Of a DNA stretch of 64,000 bases, positions 34,277 through 42,366 are shown piece by piece. How positions within the stretch are numbered: position 1 is the first letter of the stretch; each line of letters opens with the position of its first letter. The stretch is from UBA4802 sp964509195. GTDB lineage: Bacteria; Spirochaetota; UBA4802; UB4802. The notes under the pieces are model-generated. The model did not search any database. It was given only the letters and a program-made list of their open reading frames with translations, and was not told where the DNA came from. Location of the stretch: the NCBI GenBank assembly GCA_964509195.1, contig CAZDWJ010000004.1, positions 1-64,000 of the forward strand, given 5' to 3'. A program made the position numbers and the translations under genes.

Positions 34277-34729
34277 TTATTTGATATTTATGGTTATACG
34301 TTTAGGCTGCGAAACTTCCTTCTTTTCAAAGTCGATAGTCAGAACACCATTTTTGAATGTGGCTTTTGCACTATCAGCTTTTACTTCATCAGGGAGTGTG
34401 ATGCTACGTTTGAATGAACCAAACCTTCGCTCTGCAAGTACATACCGCTTGTTTTCTTCTTTGCGCTCTTCTTTCTTTTCGCCGCTGATGGTCAGTACAT
34501 TATCTTCTAAAGTCACATTTAAGTCCTTTTCATCAATGCCGGGTATTTCAGCGCGCACATGTATTGATTTTTCGTCTTCTTCAACATCAACTGTTGGCAT
34601 CCACGCAGAATCAAACAGATCAACTGGTTCAAGTGAAAAGAAATCATCAAAAATCCTTTTTACATCTCTTTCAAATGCTTCGAAAGGATTTAATTTGGTT
34701 TCATTTCGTTTTGTTAAACCCCATTTCAT
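34277..34729 (-). CDS. Small heat-shock protein Hsp20 (first copy)
   Basis: 150 residues. N-terminal segment NPFEAFERDVKRIFDDFFSL, then the alpha-crystallin domain (WMPTVDVEEDEKSIHVRAEI, KDLNVTLEDNVLTISGEKKE, RRFGSFKRSITLPDEV, FKNGVLTIDFEKKE) and the I-x-I tail RITINIK. This is the most canonical of the three copies. AGGAGGTGTGCT precedes the ATG. First gene of the operon; its promoter overlaps a CIRCE element, so HrcA should repress all three genes. Confidence 0.95.
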   Translation of the reverse strand: MKWGLTKRNETKLNPFEAFERDVKRIFDDFFSLEPVDLFDSAWMPTVDVEEDEKSIHVRAEIPGIDEKDLNVTLEDNVLTISGEKKEERKEENKRYVLAERRFGSFKRSITLPDEVKADSAKATFKNGVLTIDFEKKEVSQPKRITINIK

Positions 34730-34762
34730 AGCACACCTCCTATGAACTAATGGTTATTATTG

Positions 34763-34829
34763 TTAGCACTCTAATATAATGAGTGCTAATTTCTGTATAT
34801 AAAATACTGAAACACTTGAAAATCGTCAA
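34763..34829 (-). promoter_or_regulatory. Promoter and CIRCE operator of the hsp20 operon
   Basis: CIRCE: TTAGCACTC (34763-34771), nine-base spacer, GAGTGCTAA (34781-34789), a perfect match to the HrcA binding site. Upstream on the minus strand are a -35 TTGACG (complement of 34824-34829) and, 17 bases on, a -10 TATTTT (complement of 34801-34806), placing the operator over and just after the transcription start. HrcA is encoded at 57250 in this window. Confidence 0.92.
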
Positions 34830-34974
34830 GGTGGGGTGAAGAATTTTTTTTAAAATATATAATATTTTTCATTGCAAAATTTAATTAAACATGCTGGTTT
34901 TTAGCATGGGGTTTCCCATTTATAAAAATAAAATACAATTGAATATAAACAATACACGGTAAGGAGGTTTTGTT

Positions 34975-35343
34975 ATGTTGTTTCCATTATTTGATAAAGG
35001 TTGTGATCATATTGGCTGGATTGAACCGGGTAAATACATCTATGATACGGATATGAATTTTATTGCTTTTATTGTTAACAATAATGCCTGGTCAGTAGAA
35101 TCTGGTAACTGGCTTGGGCCTGTGCAGGGTTTATTGTGTTTTGATACTAACGGTAAGCTTGTTTTCTGGAATCCAAAAGAAAAAATAACAGGAACCGTGA
35201 GTGCACCACGGCCAAGCAGGCAGATTCTTACCTCAAAACCACCGCAACCAGCAAGGCCAGCCGACCCGGCAAAACCTGCAAAACCAAAAGTAGCAAAGGA
35301 TGTGTGGTCAGATTTATCATTTTTCAGCTGGTTGTCGCAGTAG
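34975..35343 (+). CDS. 4-fold beta-flower-domain protein with Pro/Ala-rich linker
   Basis: 122 residues. N-terminal ~70 residues with repeated tryptophan-containing strands (DHIGWIEPGKYIYDTDMNFI, AFIVNNNAWSVESGNWLGPV, GLLCFDTNGKLVFWNP), then a low-complexity linker (ARPADPAKPAKPK) and a short C-terminal segment VWSDLSFFSWLSQ. This is the pattern of the small '4-fold beta flower' family found in environmental bacteria; function unknown. AAGGAGG precedes the ATG. The gene is monocistronic and lies between the hsp20 operator and a hairpin repeat. Confidence 0.75.
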   Translation: MLFPLFDKGCDHIGWIEPGKYIYDTDMNFIAFIVNNNAWSVESGNWLGPVQGLLCFDTNGKLVFWNPKEKITGTVSAPRPSRQILTSKPPQPARPADPAKPAKPKVAKDVWSDLSFFSWLSQ

Positions 35344-35365
35344 GGAATAAAATTGAAATTTGGGC

Positions 35366-35424
35366 GTAGAGACGGGTAAAGGTGTAGAGACTGGTCAAAG
35401 ACAAAGACCCATCTCTACACCTTT
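35366..35424. repeat. Hairpin repeat between convergent genes, possible terminator
   Basis: AAAGGTGTAGAGA (35378-35390) pairs exactly with TCTCTACACCTTT (35412-35424) around a 21-base loop; a partial direct repeat GTAGAGACGGG precedes it at 35366. The right arm includes the last codons and stop of the minus-strand ferredoxin gene. GTAGAGAC-type palindromes are common dispersed repeats in bacteria. Without a T-run, termination is only possible, not clear. Confidence 0.6.
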
Positions 35425-35858
35425 AATGCCAGATCCTCAGAATCAACATCAATAGAGATGCCACTCATTGCCTTCACAGGGCAGGCTAATTTGCATAAAC
35501 CGCAGGCAACGCAGCGGTCAGGGTGAAATTCAACCATCATTGTTTCGCGATTAATCACAAGCGCATCAGTGCGGCACACTGCAGTACATGCGCCGCAGTG
35601 GACGCAGCGGTCCTCATCGCGCTGGATTTTATCAGCAAGGATGTCAACAATGACTTCTTCATCTTTGAGGTAGGTTATACATTTGTCTATATCTTCTTTC
35701 TCGCCGGATAGCTGCAGTATGAGCCGTCCTTCCTGCTTTGGCAAAATCTTTGCTTCAAGCACGTTGAATATCACATTAAAATCTTTTGCGATACGGTATA
35801 TTATAGGCTTATACATGATATGCTGACTAAAAATCAACAGTACATTTCGTGATTCCAT
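35415..35858 (-). CDS. NIL-domain ferredoxin of homocysteine biosynthesis
   Basis: About 147 residues. An N-terminal NIL (ferredoxin-like ligand) domain, roughly residues 1-80 (NVLLIFSQHIMYKPIIYRIA, RLILQLSGEKEDIDKCITYL), is followed by two 4Fe-4S motifs: CVHCGACTAVC and CVACGLCKLACPVKA. ATG 35858 with GAGG upstream is preferred; a GTG at 35870 overlaps the upstream stop. In methanogens and sulfate reducers, a protein of this layout works with COG1900 to insert sulfur during homocysteine formation from aspartate semialdehyde. Last of three coupled genes. Confidence 0.88.
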   Translation of the reverse strand: MESRNVLLIFSQHIMYKPIIYRIAKDFNVIFNVLEAKILPKQEGRLILQLSGEKEDIDKCITYLKDEEVIVDILADKIQRDEDRCVHCGACTAVCRTDALVINRETMMVEFHPDRCVACGLCKLACPVKAMSGISIDVDSEDLALKV

Positions 35859-35866
35859 AATTTCCC

Positions 35867-36589
35867 TCACAATATTTCAGTAAGTTCAATAGCACCTTTG
35901 GCTGCCATCGTATCCCAGTATATCACCAGTGCCCCTTTTACTCCAGATATACTGGTGGCATACGTTACTGCCTTTTCGCAGTCACTATCGCTCTGTACCA
36001 TATTGCAGGTAGCGGTGGCAGAAGCATCGGCCAGTGCAGCAGTATCAGCAATAATGGTGGCGATATCGGCTTTGCCAAAGCTAAATGAACGGCCAAATCT
36101 GCCTGATGATGAACATATGCCACAGGGTGTCATTTCCGGGGTCAGAGCAAGTCCTAAATTTTTTGAAAATGCGGATCTGCCGGCAAACACGCTGACGGTT
36201 GCAGGTTCCTGTAAATGCGCCCAGATATCACCGCCGTTTTCCACTATGATTTCAGGGCTGTAGCGTATGAGTTCCTCTCCCACCATTTCGGCGATAGCGC
36301 CTGCGACCGCTGCCATAGGGCCAACCTCAGCAAGAAGTGATGCATTGCACATCCGCCGTACAACCTCAGGCGCTGAAAATAAAGGCTCAAGCGGGGTCAG
36401 AGCATGCATAAACTGAGGGTTGGTATCGATATACCGTTCAATATCCACGCGTAAAGTTTTAACAAGAGCTATCGCCCTGTCATAGAGATTAGTGTGTGCA
36501 CATACAAAAAGATTAGTTGTTTCCACACGCACCTCAAAGGTAGTGAAGCGCGAATTAATGCTGGTTCTGTATGGCAATGTGTTACTCAT
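35867..36589 (-). CDS. UPF0280 / COG2122 protein, homocysteine biosynthesis partner
   Basis: About 240 residues. Family core: GPMAAVAGAIAEMVGEELI, IIVENGGDIWAHL, SVFAGRSAFSKNLGL, GICSSSGRFGRSFSFGKADI, ALADASATATCN. The ApbE-like fold is known for COG2122, which has been implicated with COG1900 in sulfide-to-homocysteine synthesis in methanogens. The start ATG 36589 overlaps the stop of the upstream COG1900 gene (ATGAGTAA). The coding sequence contains two copies of the GGGGTCAGAGC repeat, each translated as Ala-Leu-Thr-Pro, one in the N-terminal third (HALTPL) and one before the GICSSS motif (LALTPE). Both lie in variable loops. Confidence 0.85.
   Translation of the reverse strand: MSNTLPYRTSINSRFTTFEVRVETTNLFVCAHTNLYDRAIALVKTLRVDIERYIDTNPQFMHALTPLEPLFSAPEVVRRMCNASLLAEVGPMAAVAGAIAEMVGEELIRYSPEIIVENGGDIWAHLQEPATVSVFAGRSAFSKNLGLALTPEMTPCGICSSSGRFGRSFSFGKADIATIIADTAALADASATATCNMVQSDSDCEKAVTYATSISGVKGALVIYWDTMAAKGAIELTEIL
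36138..36148 (+). repeat. GGGGTCAGAGC copy inside the COG2122 gene
   Basis: This is an exact copy of the 11-mer clustered at the left end of the window. The gene lies on the other strand, so it is read as GCTCTGACCCC, codons Ala-Leu-Thr-Pro, just before the conserved GICSSS motif. Confidence 0.85.
36393..36403 (+). repeat. Second GGGGTCAGAGC copy inside the COG2122 gene
   Basis: An exact copy 255 bases (85 codons) from the first one, hence in the same frame and again translated Ala-Leu-Thr-Pro (HALTPL). Confidence 0.85.
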
Positions 36590-37772
36590 GTCGTTTGACA
36601 TATGGTACCGATGGTAACAGTATTTGCGGTTGACCCAGAGTAAACTGCCCACGTACTATCCAGTCTTTTAGGATAGTTGCAATTTTAATTGCCATTGGGT
36701 AGCTTGAAAGCGGAGCGGTGGGAATGCGCTTGCCGCCAATATCAATAAAGCCTGTCTTTAATTGAGCGTAACTTACTTGGGCAATAGTGCGTCCAATGGC
36801 GTTGGGATAGTCATATCCGTAGTCTACCACCTGGCAGAAAATTTGGTCATCGGAGATACCGGTAAAGAACGCTAGATCCTCGTTTAGGATTGGAATTGGA
36901 ATGCCTACGCCTACCATAAGTGAACAGCCATAGCCTGTTATTGAAGCACCTTTGATAAACTGAACCGACATCTGCTTCATGTCACCGGTGACAGCGATGG
37001 TGCCTGCGCCAGAGCGCACCACACCATTTTCACCACGCGGGGCATTGGGATCATGCTGAGTGCCACGCCAGGTAACCGCACCAACGGCACCTCCCAAAAA
37101 AATCTTAGTGCCCACACCAATTGTCCAGTAGTACGGGTCATTTAAAAGCGGGCTCAATTGCCCTGCGCTTGAGTAGGTGGCATTGCCCATATTGGGACGC
37201 AGTATTCCCATGTAGGTGTATATAGTTTTTTTTGACTGGTTAACTGCACAGTTGTAGTTTTGATAGGCATTGCGTGGATTGTATAAAAAGGCATCGCGCA
37301 GGTCATTTATGGTTACCGTTGCTTCATATTCGCGGAGGGGATAGCAATCAGTGCCGTAGCTTTTTGCTTTAAGTTTAACCGGTTTGCCAGCAATTAAATC
37401 CTCAATAACGTGACCGCCACCATACTTAAAGCGGCCTGGGTGCACTTTGTTTAGCGGGTCATCTTCCTGCACCTGCGTTGCACCAATGTAGATATCCACA
37501 GCTGCTAATCCTGCATATGCCTCAACATCGTTTAACCACACCTTTGAAGCTTTTATTTTTGGTTTTGTATGCCCAAAGTTTATAAATGCACCGGAAGAAC
37601 ACATGGTGCCAAAGGTACCGGTGGTGACAACATCTACTTTTTTAAAGGCTGACTTATAGCCTTCGGATTTTACTATTGATGTCATCTCTTCGGCAGTGAC
37701 AACAACAGCATCACCTTTTTTTATCTTTGCATTTATTTCCTCATAGCTTTTTTTTATTACGATTTGGCTCAT
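36582..37772 (-). CDS. Homocysteine biosynthesis protein, COG1900/DUF39 (HcyBio)
   Basis: 396 residues. Start MSQIVIKKSYEEINAKI at ATG 37772; the frame extends upstream without conserved sequence. Family features: DAVVVTAEEM, TFGTMCSSGAFINFGHTKPKI (with a conserved Cys), NDVEAYAGLAAVDIYIGATQ, GGGHVIEDLIAGKPV, SYGTDCYPLREYE, LNDPYYWTIGVGTKIFLGG. In methanogens COG1900 with a NIL-ferredoxin forms homocysteine from aspartate semialdehyde and sulfide, bypassing O-acetylhomoserine. Here it heads an operon with the NIL-ferredoxin and COG2122, with start/stop overlaps at both junctions. Confidence 0.92.
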   Translation of the reverse strand: MSQIVIKKSYEEINAKIKKGDAVVVTAEEMTSIVKSEGYKSAFKKVDVVTTGTFGTMCSSGAFINFGHTKPKIKASKVWLNDVEAYAGLAAVDIYIGATQVQEDDPLNKVHPGRFKYGGGHVIEDLIAGKPVKLKAKSYGTDCYPLREYEATVTINDLRDAFLYNPRNAYQNYNCAVNQSKKTIYTYMGILRPNMGNATYSSAGQLSPLLNDPYYWTIGVGTKIFLGGAVGAVTWRGTQHDPNAPRGENGVVRSGAGTIAVTGDMKQMSVQFIKGASITGYGCSLMVGVGIPIPILNEDLAFFTGISDDQIFCQVVDYGYDYPNAIGRTIAQVSYAQLKTGFIDIGGKRIPTAPLSSYPMAIKIATILKDWIVRGQFTLGQPQILLPSVPYVKRHE

Positions 37773-39015
37773 TGTGTATTCCCTGCTGTTTAAATTTTGT
37801 GGGAGAACAGTATGCAATGAAAAGATGTAAACAGGCAAGTAAAAATTTTTTTGTAAGAAGAATCCTCGTATGTTGTAATAGCATAGTAGTGGAACAAGAC
37901 ATTTTTTAAAAGTGAGTCATTGCCTGGGTCGGTTACCACATGGGGTAATGATTCAACTATACTCAACATCCATTGCGAGTCTATTAGTAATGATAGCCCA
38001 GATGAGTAATGTAGCACCCACTAGAGTACTACGGGAGTATATTGTATCCCCATTTTCCCTTTAATTTTACTGATGCAAAACCTTCAGAAAAAATTCCTAT
38101 TTCTTCAAATTGAGGTTTTATTATAAACTGTACCTTTGTGTTTTTTTAAGAATAGACAGGAAATGACAATATTGCATATGCAATCACGGCAACACTTTGC
38201 ACCATAATAAGCATCGCAACTTTTAGCTTTTGATTTTATGTATAGCCTCAGTATTTGATGATGGTTGTTTGCACGGTGCACTACAATTTTTAGCGTATAA
38301 GTAGTATGGAATACTAATTTTTCCAAGTTTTTTTCCAGGTATAAGATAATGTGTATTCATAGTATGCACGCACTCAATGGATACTTTTTTTAGATCTTGC
38401 GCTTTGTATTTATCACAGGCGGGGCTGTCAATGGGTCAATTTTGGAACACAGGATTTATTTTGATGCAACTGGGGTAAAATTTGGGAGATTCGGGCATAC
38501 ACAAAAGGTCAAGGATACAGATTTCCTAAACATTGGCCCAAAAAATAATTAATTGTAGATCCTATAAAAAGGTTTTATTAAAAAAATATTTGACAGTAAT
38601 AAGGTTTAGCGTTACTAATTTGTATAATGAAATTATTTGTATAATGAAATTATTCAAGTGTAAAGAAACCAAAAAAATCTGGGATTAAGCAATATTCAAA
38701 AACATTTACCTTAAAATATCCTGAAAATTGCCTTAAGAAAGTTATCTATGATTATTAGAGGTTGTCTTAGCGATTTATCTATTCCACCAGCAAACAAATT
38801 AGAAAAATTAAAAGTAATCAAAATATTAATATTGCTTTAGAATTAATGAAAAGTTTGGAATCTTTATCTGATGAATCAAATGCCCATGTTGCAATTGTTG
38901 ATTATGATTAAAAACAGTTAGCAAGGGTAAAAAGAAAATATGATTTAAGAGAAGAAAGAGCTTTGAAAGAAAAAGAGTTAGAAGGAATTAAAACTATAAA
39001 GATAGCTTATCCAGC
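37773..39015. other. Long intergenic region with decayed sequence
   Basis: No intact gene is supported in 1.24 kb. It contains a 17-bp exact tandem duplication (TTTGTATAATGAAATTA at 38619-38635 and 38636-38652) and, at its right end, a broken reading frame (38748-39019). Base composition is more AT-rich than the flanking genes, as expected for decaying DNA. Confidence 0.55.
38619..38652. repeat. 17-bp tandem duplication
   Basis: TTTGTATAATGAAATTA is repeated twice without a gap. TATAAT-like boxes inside each unit could act as -10 elements, but no gene follows closely. Confidence 0.8.
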
Positions 39016-39019
39016 ATGA
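38748..39019 (+). pseudogene. Broken helical-protein reading frame
   Basis: From the ATG at 38748 the frame reads MIIRGCLSDLSIPPANKLEK; after one frameshift it continues NIALELMKSLESLSDESNAH and VAIVDYD, then an in-frame TAA at about 38909, then KQLARVKRKYDLREERALKE to a stop at 39017-39019. The Lys/Glu-rich, coil-like style across the stop suggests one former gene. No family recognised; the last bases overlap the start of the next gene. Confidence 0.35.
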
Positions 39020-39951
39020 ACCACACACCACTACAGTATTGCTTTGGTCCGGTGCAGTCGCGAAGGTTAGGGGTGTCGCTTGGTGTTGACCTTGTGCCAC
39101 ATAAAACCTGCACGCTCAACTGTGTGTACTGTGAATGTGGCAGAACCACACTGCTCACAGATGAAATAAAAGAATATGTGCCCACTGTGGAAGTAGTAAA
39201 AGAGCTTGATGCAATACTAAAATATAAACCGCATCTTGATGTGATTACGTTTTCAGGGGCGGGTGAACCAACATTGCACAGTGGTATTGGCACCATCATT
39301 GAGCACTTAAAAAATAACTATCGCTACAAAATAGCTGTGCTTACTAATGGAACTCTATTGTGGAATAGCGATGTTCGCTTGCGGCTGTACAACACCGATG
39401 TTGTGATACCTTCACTTGATGCAGCAACAGAAAATGCATTTAAAAAAATATGCAGGCCACACCGGTCATTAACATTATCAAAAATCATAGAAGGAATAGC
39501 TCAGTTTAGAAAAGAATTTGATGGGTTGCTTATCCTGGAAATATTTATTGTACCTGGCATTAATAACACGCCACAGGAATTACAGACACTGGCACATGCT
39601 GCACATTATATTAATCCACACAGAATACAGCTTAACTATTTAGATAGGCCTGCTGCAGAGAAGTGGGTTGAAAGAGCTTCTATAGAAACCTTGCTACAAT
39701 ACACAAGTTTTTTTACACCAATACCGGTGGATATTCCCGGCACACCTGAATACCGGTTACTGGAGCTATCGCTCCCCCTTAAAGAAATGATACTGGCTAC
39801 CATTGAGCGCAGACCATCTACTGTGGATGATTTAGCGTATTCACTGGGAAAAGACAATTCCGTTGTGCAGCAGATACTTGAAGAGCTGGTACAACAGGGT
39901 GTTGTAGCATATTATGATGAATCACGCGGACGATTTTACAGAAAAATGTAA
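39016..39951 (+). CDS. Radical SAM protein (COG0731-like) with C-terminal winged helix
   Basis: 311 residues. YCFGPVQSRRLGVSLGVDL is the hallmark opening of the COG0731 Fe-S oxidoreductase group, followed by CTLNCVYCECG (CxxxCxxC for the 4Fe-4S cluster), VITFSGAGEPTLHSGIG, VLTNGTLL and FIVPGINNTPQELQTL. Residues ~255-311 (RPSTVDDLAYSLGKDNSVVQ, LEELVQQGVVAYYDE) form a winged-helix-like tail. Substrate unknown. It starts inside the end of a decayed frame, with no strong ribosome binding site. Confidence 0.85.
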   Translation: MNHTPLQYCFGPVQSRRLGVSLGVDLVPHKTCTLNCVYCECGRTTLLTDEIKEYVPTVEVVKELDAILKYKPHLDVITFSGAGEPTLHSGIGTIIEHLKNNYRYKIAVLTNGTLLWNSDVRLRLYNTDVVIPSLDAATENAFKKICRPHRSLTLSKIIEGIAQFRKEFDGLLILEIFIVPGINNTPQELQTLAHAAHYINPHRIQLNYLDRPAAEKWVERASIETLLQYTSFFTPIPVDIPGTPEYRLLELSLPLKEMILATIERRPSTVDDLAYSLGKDNSVVQQILEELVQQGVVAYYDESRGRFYRKM

Positions 39952-40081
39952 TTTTCTTTATATTTGCAAAAAAAACTTTACAAATAGAAAAAAAATAGCC
40001 ATAATTGTATAAACATTAATTTCACAGTGTTGTGCACAATTTTGTGCCAGGATTGAATATATAAAGTACGAGGAAAACTAA

Positions 40082-40702
40082 ATGCCACGATTAAAACCAC
40101 AAGCCCGTGCGGAAAAAGAAGAACAGAGAAAAACGCAGATAATAAAAGCAGCCTATGAGGTTATATCTGCAAAAGGATACAACAACTTTACGCTTGATGA
40201 CATTGCAAAGAATGCAGGCCTGTCCAAAGGTGGAGTGTTACACTACTTTAAATCCAAAGAGGATATACTCATCTATCTGCTGGAGCAGATTTACATTATC
40301 ATAAAAAAGAATATTAACAGGCGAGCTGCTAAATACCGTACTCCCGAACGCCGTATGCGCGCTATTGTCATTGCCTTCATTGTTACTGCAAAACGACATC
40401 CTGCGTTTTATACGGTTCTTGTTGATTTCTGGGCACAGATTCCCATAAATGAAAGGGTGAAACATATAAATACAGAAATCTACAAACAATTGTGTGAAGA
40501 AGTGGTTAAGGTTATTGAAGATGGTATCAGCCAGGGTGTATTTATACCGCTTGATGCCAGACAGGCGGCTTATGCCATTGTGGCAATGGTGATGAATGTT
40601 GCCATACAGTGGACATTTAATCAGGAGCTTTATAACATTGATCACCTGGCTAAAACGTGCATGAAGATGATCATGGCTTTTTTAGAGGCAAAATCTAAAT
40701 AA
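40082..40702 (+). CDS. TetR-family transcriptional regulator
   Basis: 206 residues. The N-terminal HTH is clear: RKTQIIKAAYEVISAKGYNN, FTLDDIAKNAGLSKGGVLHY, FKSKEDILIYLLEQ. The C-terminal ligand-binding domain (~65-206) is helical and unassigned (FYTVLVDFWAQIPINERVKH). GAGGAAAACTAA precedes the ATG. No divergent target gene lies next to it; its 3' end overlaps the convergent GHKL-ATPase gene by eight bases. Confidence 0.93.
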   Translation: MPRLKPQARAEKEEQRKTQIIKAAYEVISAKGYNNFTLDDIAKNAGLSKGGVLHYFKSKEDILIYLLEQIYIIIKKNINRRAAKYRTPERRMRAIVIAFIVTAKRHPAFYTVLVDFWAQIPINERVKHINTEIYKQLCEEVVKVIEDGISQGVFIPLDARQAAYAIVAMVMNVAIQWTFNQELYNIDHLAKTCMKMIMAFLEAKSK

Positions 40703-41348
40703 GTGGAACGATAATTCGTGCAATTGTTTTTGTTTTAAAATCAGTGTATAATGTAAAATTTGTATACGGTATTCCTACACTTTTTAACAGAACCACCACC
40801 ATAGAAAGTCCCAATCCCATCCCTTCGGCTGCAGGGTCAGGATTTTCAAGATAAAAATCTGCAATGCTGTCGTAGTTAGAGGAACGTTCAATTCGTTCTC
40901 GAATGCGTTCAAGTTCTTTTTGCGAGACTGGCAAATTGTTTATTACTTCAATTGTAAGACGTGTTGATTGTGGCTTGAGATGTATTCTGGTTGATAGCCC
41001 ATACTGTTTTGCTTTTATGCCATAGATAAGAAGTGACTCTTCGTTAAGTATATTTCTGACCTTGGTAACAACTTCTAATATATCATCAGGATTTTTAATC
41101 TCTCCTTCCTCAATAAGAATATATTTAGCGTTGGCTTTTACTGCATTTGCTATCAGTTCTTTGATTGATGAATAAATAGGGGTATACAGGTCTGATTTAT
41201 TATGCCGTTCCAGTATTTTGCTCAGTGCATACTGTATGTTTTTCTCGGTTTCATCCAGGATAGAATAGCTGACAAAAACCACTTCTTGATTTTTGTTGAT
41301 AGCCGATAGTATCTCATGCAATATGTCCTGGGATGTTGTTGGCGCCAT
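40695..41348 (-). CDS. GHKL ATPase-domain protein without kinase phosphoacceptor
   Basis: 217 residues, soluble. A GHKL (histidine-kinase-like) ATP-binding fold: N-box region SSIKELIANAVKANAKYILI, G1-like VINNLPVSQKEL, and G2 EGMGLGLSMVVVLLKS. There is no DHp/phosphoacceptor helix and no sensor domain. The layout resembles anti-sigma or adaptor-type ATPases, or the catalytic piece of a split kinase. It is convergent with TetR. The degenerate kinase at 19059 lacks exactly what this protein has, but they are far apart. Confidence 0.7.
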   Translation of the reverse strand: MAPTTSQDILHEILSAINKNQEVVFVSYSILDETEKNIQYALSKILERHNKSDLYTPIYSSIKELIANAVKANAKYILIEEGEIKNPDDILEVVTKVRNILNEESLLIYGIKAKQYGLSTRIHLKPQSTRLTIEVINNLPVSQKELERIRERIERSSNYDSIADFYLENPDPAAEGMGLGLSMVVVLLKSVGIPYTNFTLYTDFKTKTIARIIVPLI

Positions 41349-41502
41349 AGATTATCTGGTAACTATTTCATTGATTTTACATATACTATCGGTATAATGC
41401 TATTATTGCAAGAATTTTTTAATTGCAACAATGTTGACTTTTTTATATAGTGCATTACACAATGCTCATTTATAGCGAGAGAACAAAACGTTGAGGTAGA
41501 CT

Positions 41503-42366
41503 ATGCTGGATATTCTTTTTCCTTCGGTTCCATCCATTATAAGTATAACTGTATTGAGTTTAGCGTGCGGTATATTACTGTCACTTGCAAAGGTTTTATT
41601 AAAGGTTGAAAAGGATCCACGTATTGAGAAGGTTATTGAAGCACTTCCTGGAGCAAATTGTGGTGCATGCGGATTTCCGGGGTGTGCGGGATATGCAACA
41701 AATATTGTTGAACATGGCGCGGCAATTAATATGTGCCCTGTTGGTGGTCCTGACAGTGTAAATAAGATATCGGCAATAATGGGAATAGAAGCAGAAGCTG
41801 GCGTTAAACGTATTGCACGGGTGCACTGCCACGGTGGTGTGAATGAAACTAAGATTCGGTTTATGTATGATGGGCCTCACAGTTGCAGGGCTGCTCAGCT
41901 TGTTATGGGTGGCTTCAAGGTGTGTGAATACGGTTGTCTGGGACTGGGTGATTGTGTGCGTGCATGCCCCTTTGATGCTATATATCTTGACGATAGGGGA
42001 CTGCCATTTGTTGATGCGGAAAAATGTACGGGGTGTGGTAACTGTGTTGAAGCTTGCCCAAGAGATATAATAAGCCTTCTTGATGATACGGTTGATGTCT
42101 ATGTGATGTGCCGCAATAAGCAGAAGGCGTCGGTAATGAAATTGGGGTGCAGTGTTGGCTGTACTGCCTGCAGGCGGTGTGAAAAAGCGTGCCGCGAGGA
42201 AGTATTTAAGGACAATCCAGATGTTGAAACAGCAATTAAGATAGAAAACTTTTTAGCGATAATTGATTATAATCTGTGCATTAACTGTGGAAGGTGTGCG
42301 GAGGTGTGTCCGCAGAAAGTTATAGACTTTAAAAAAGTTATGGTAATCAAACGTGAAGCCAATTGA
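41503..42366 (+). CDS. rnfB: RnfB-type electron transport ferredoxin subunit
   Basis: 287 residues. An N-terminal membrane anchor (IISITVLSLACGILLSLAK), the RnfB-specific Fe-S domain PGANCGACGFPGCAGYA, then a further run of ferredoxin motifs (YGCLGLGDCVRACPFDAI, CTGCGNCVEACPRDII, CTACRRCEKACRE, CINCGRCAEVCPQKVI). RnfB passes electrons from NADH or reduced ferredoxin within the Rnf ion-pumping complex. No other rnf gene is adjacent, so it is encoded apart from the rest or serves another partner. GAGGT lies upstream of the ATG. The end overlaps the fliG start. Confidence 0.88.
   Translation: MLDILFPSVPSIISITVLSLACGILLSLAKVLLKVEKDPRIEKVIEALPGANCGACGFPGCAGYATNIVEHGAAINMCPVGGPDSVNKISAIMGIEAEAGVKRIARVHCHGGVNETKIRFMYDGPHSCRAAQLVMGGFKVCEYGCLGLGDCVRACPFDAIYLDDRGLPFVDAEKCTGCGNCVEACPRDIISLLDDTVDVYVMCRNKQKASVMKLGCSVGCTACRRCEKACREEVFKDNPDVETAIKIENFLAIIDYNLCINCGRCAEVCPQKVIDFKKVMVIKREAN

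Noticed and set aside
34281..34745. 154-codon + strand frame opposite the first hsp20 gene
   Set aside because: It is antisense to a canonical alpha-crystallin gene and has Ser/Phe-rich shadow composition.
35378..35424. Inverted repeat as a clear Rho-independent terminator
   Set aside because: The loop is 21 bases and no T-run follows on either strand; it is listed as a repeat with only possible terminator function.
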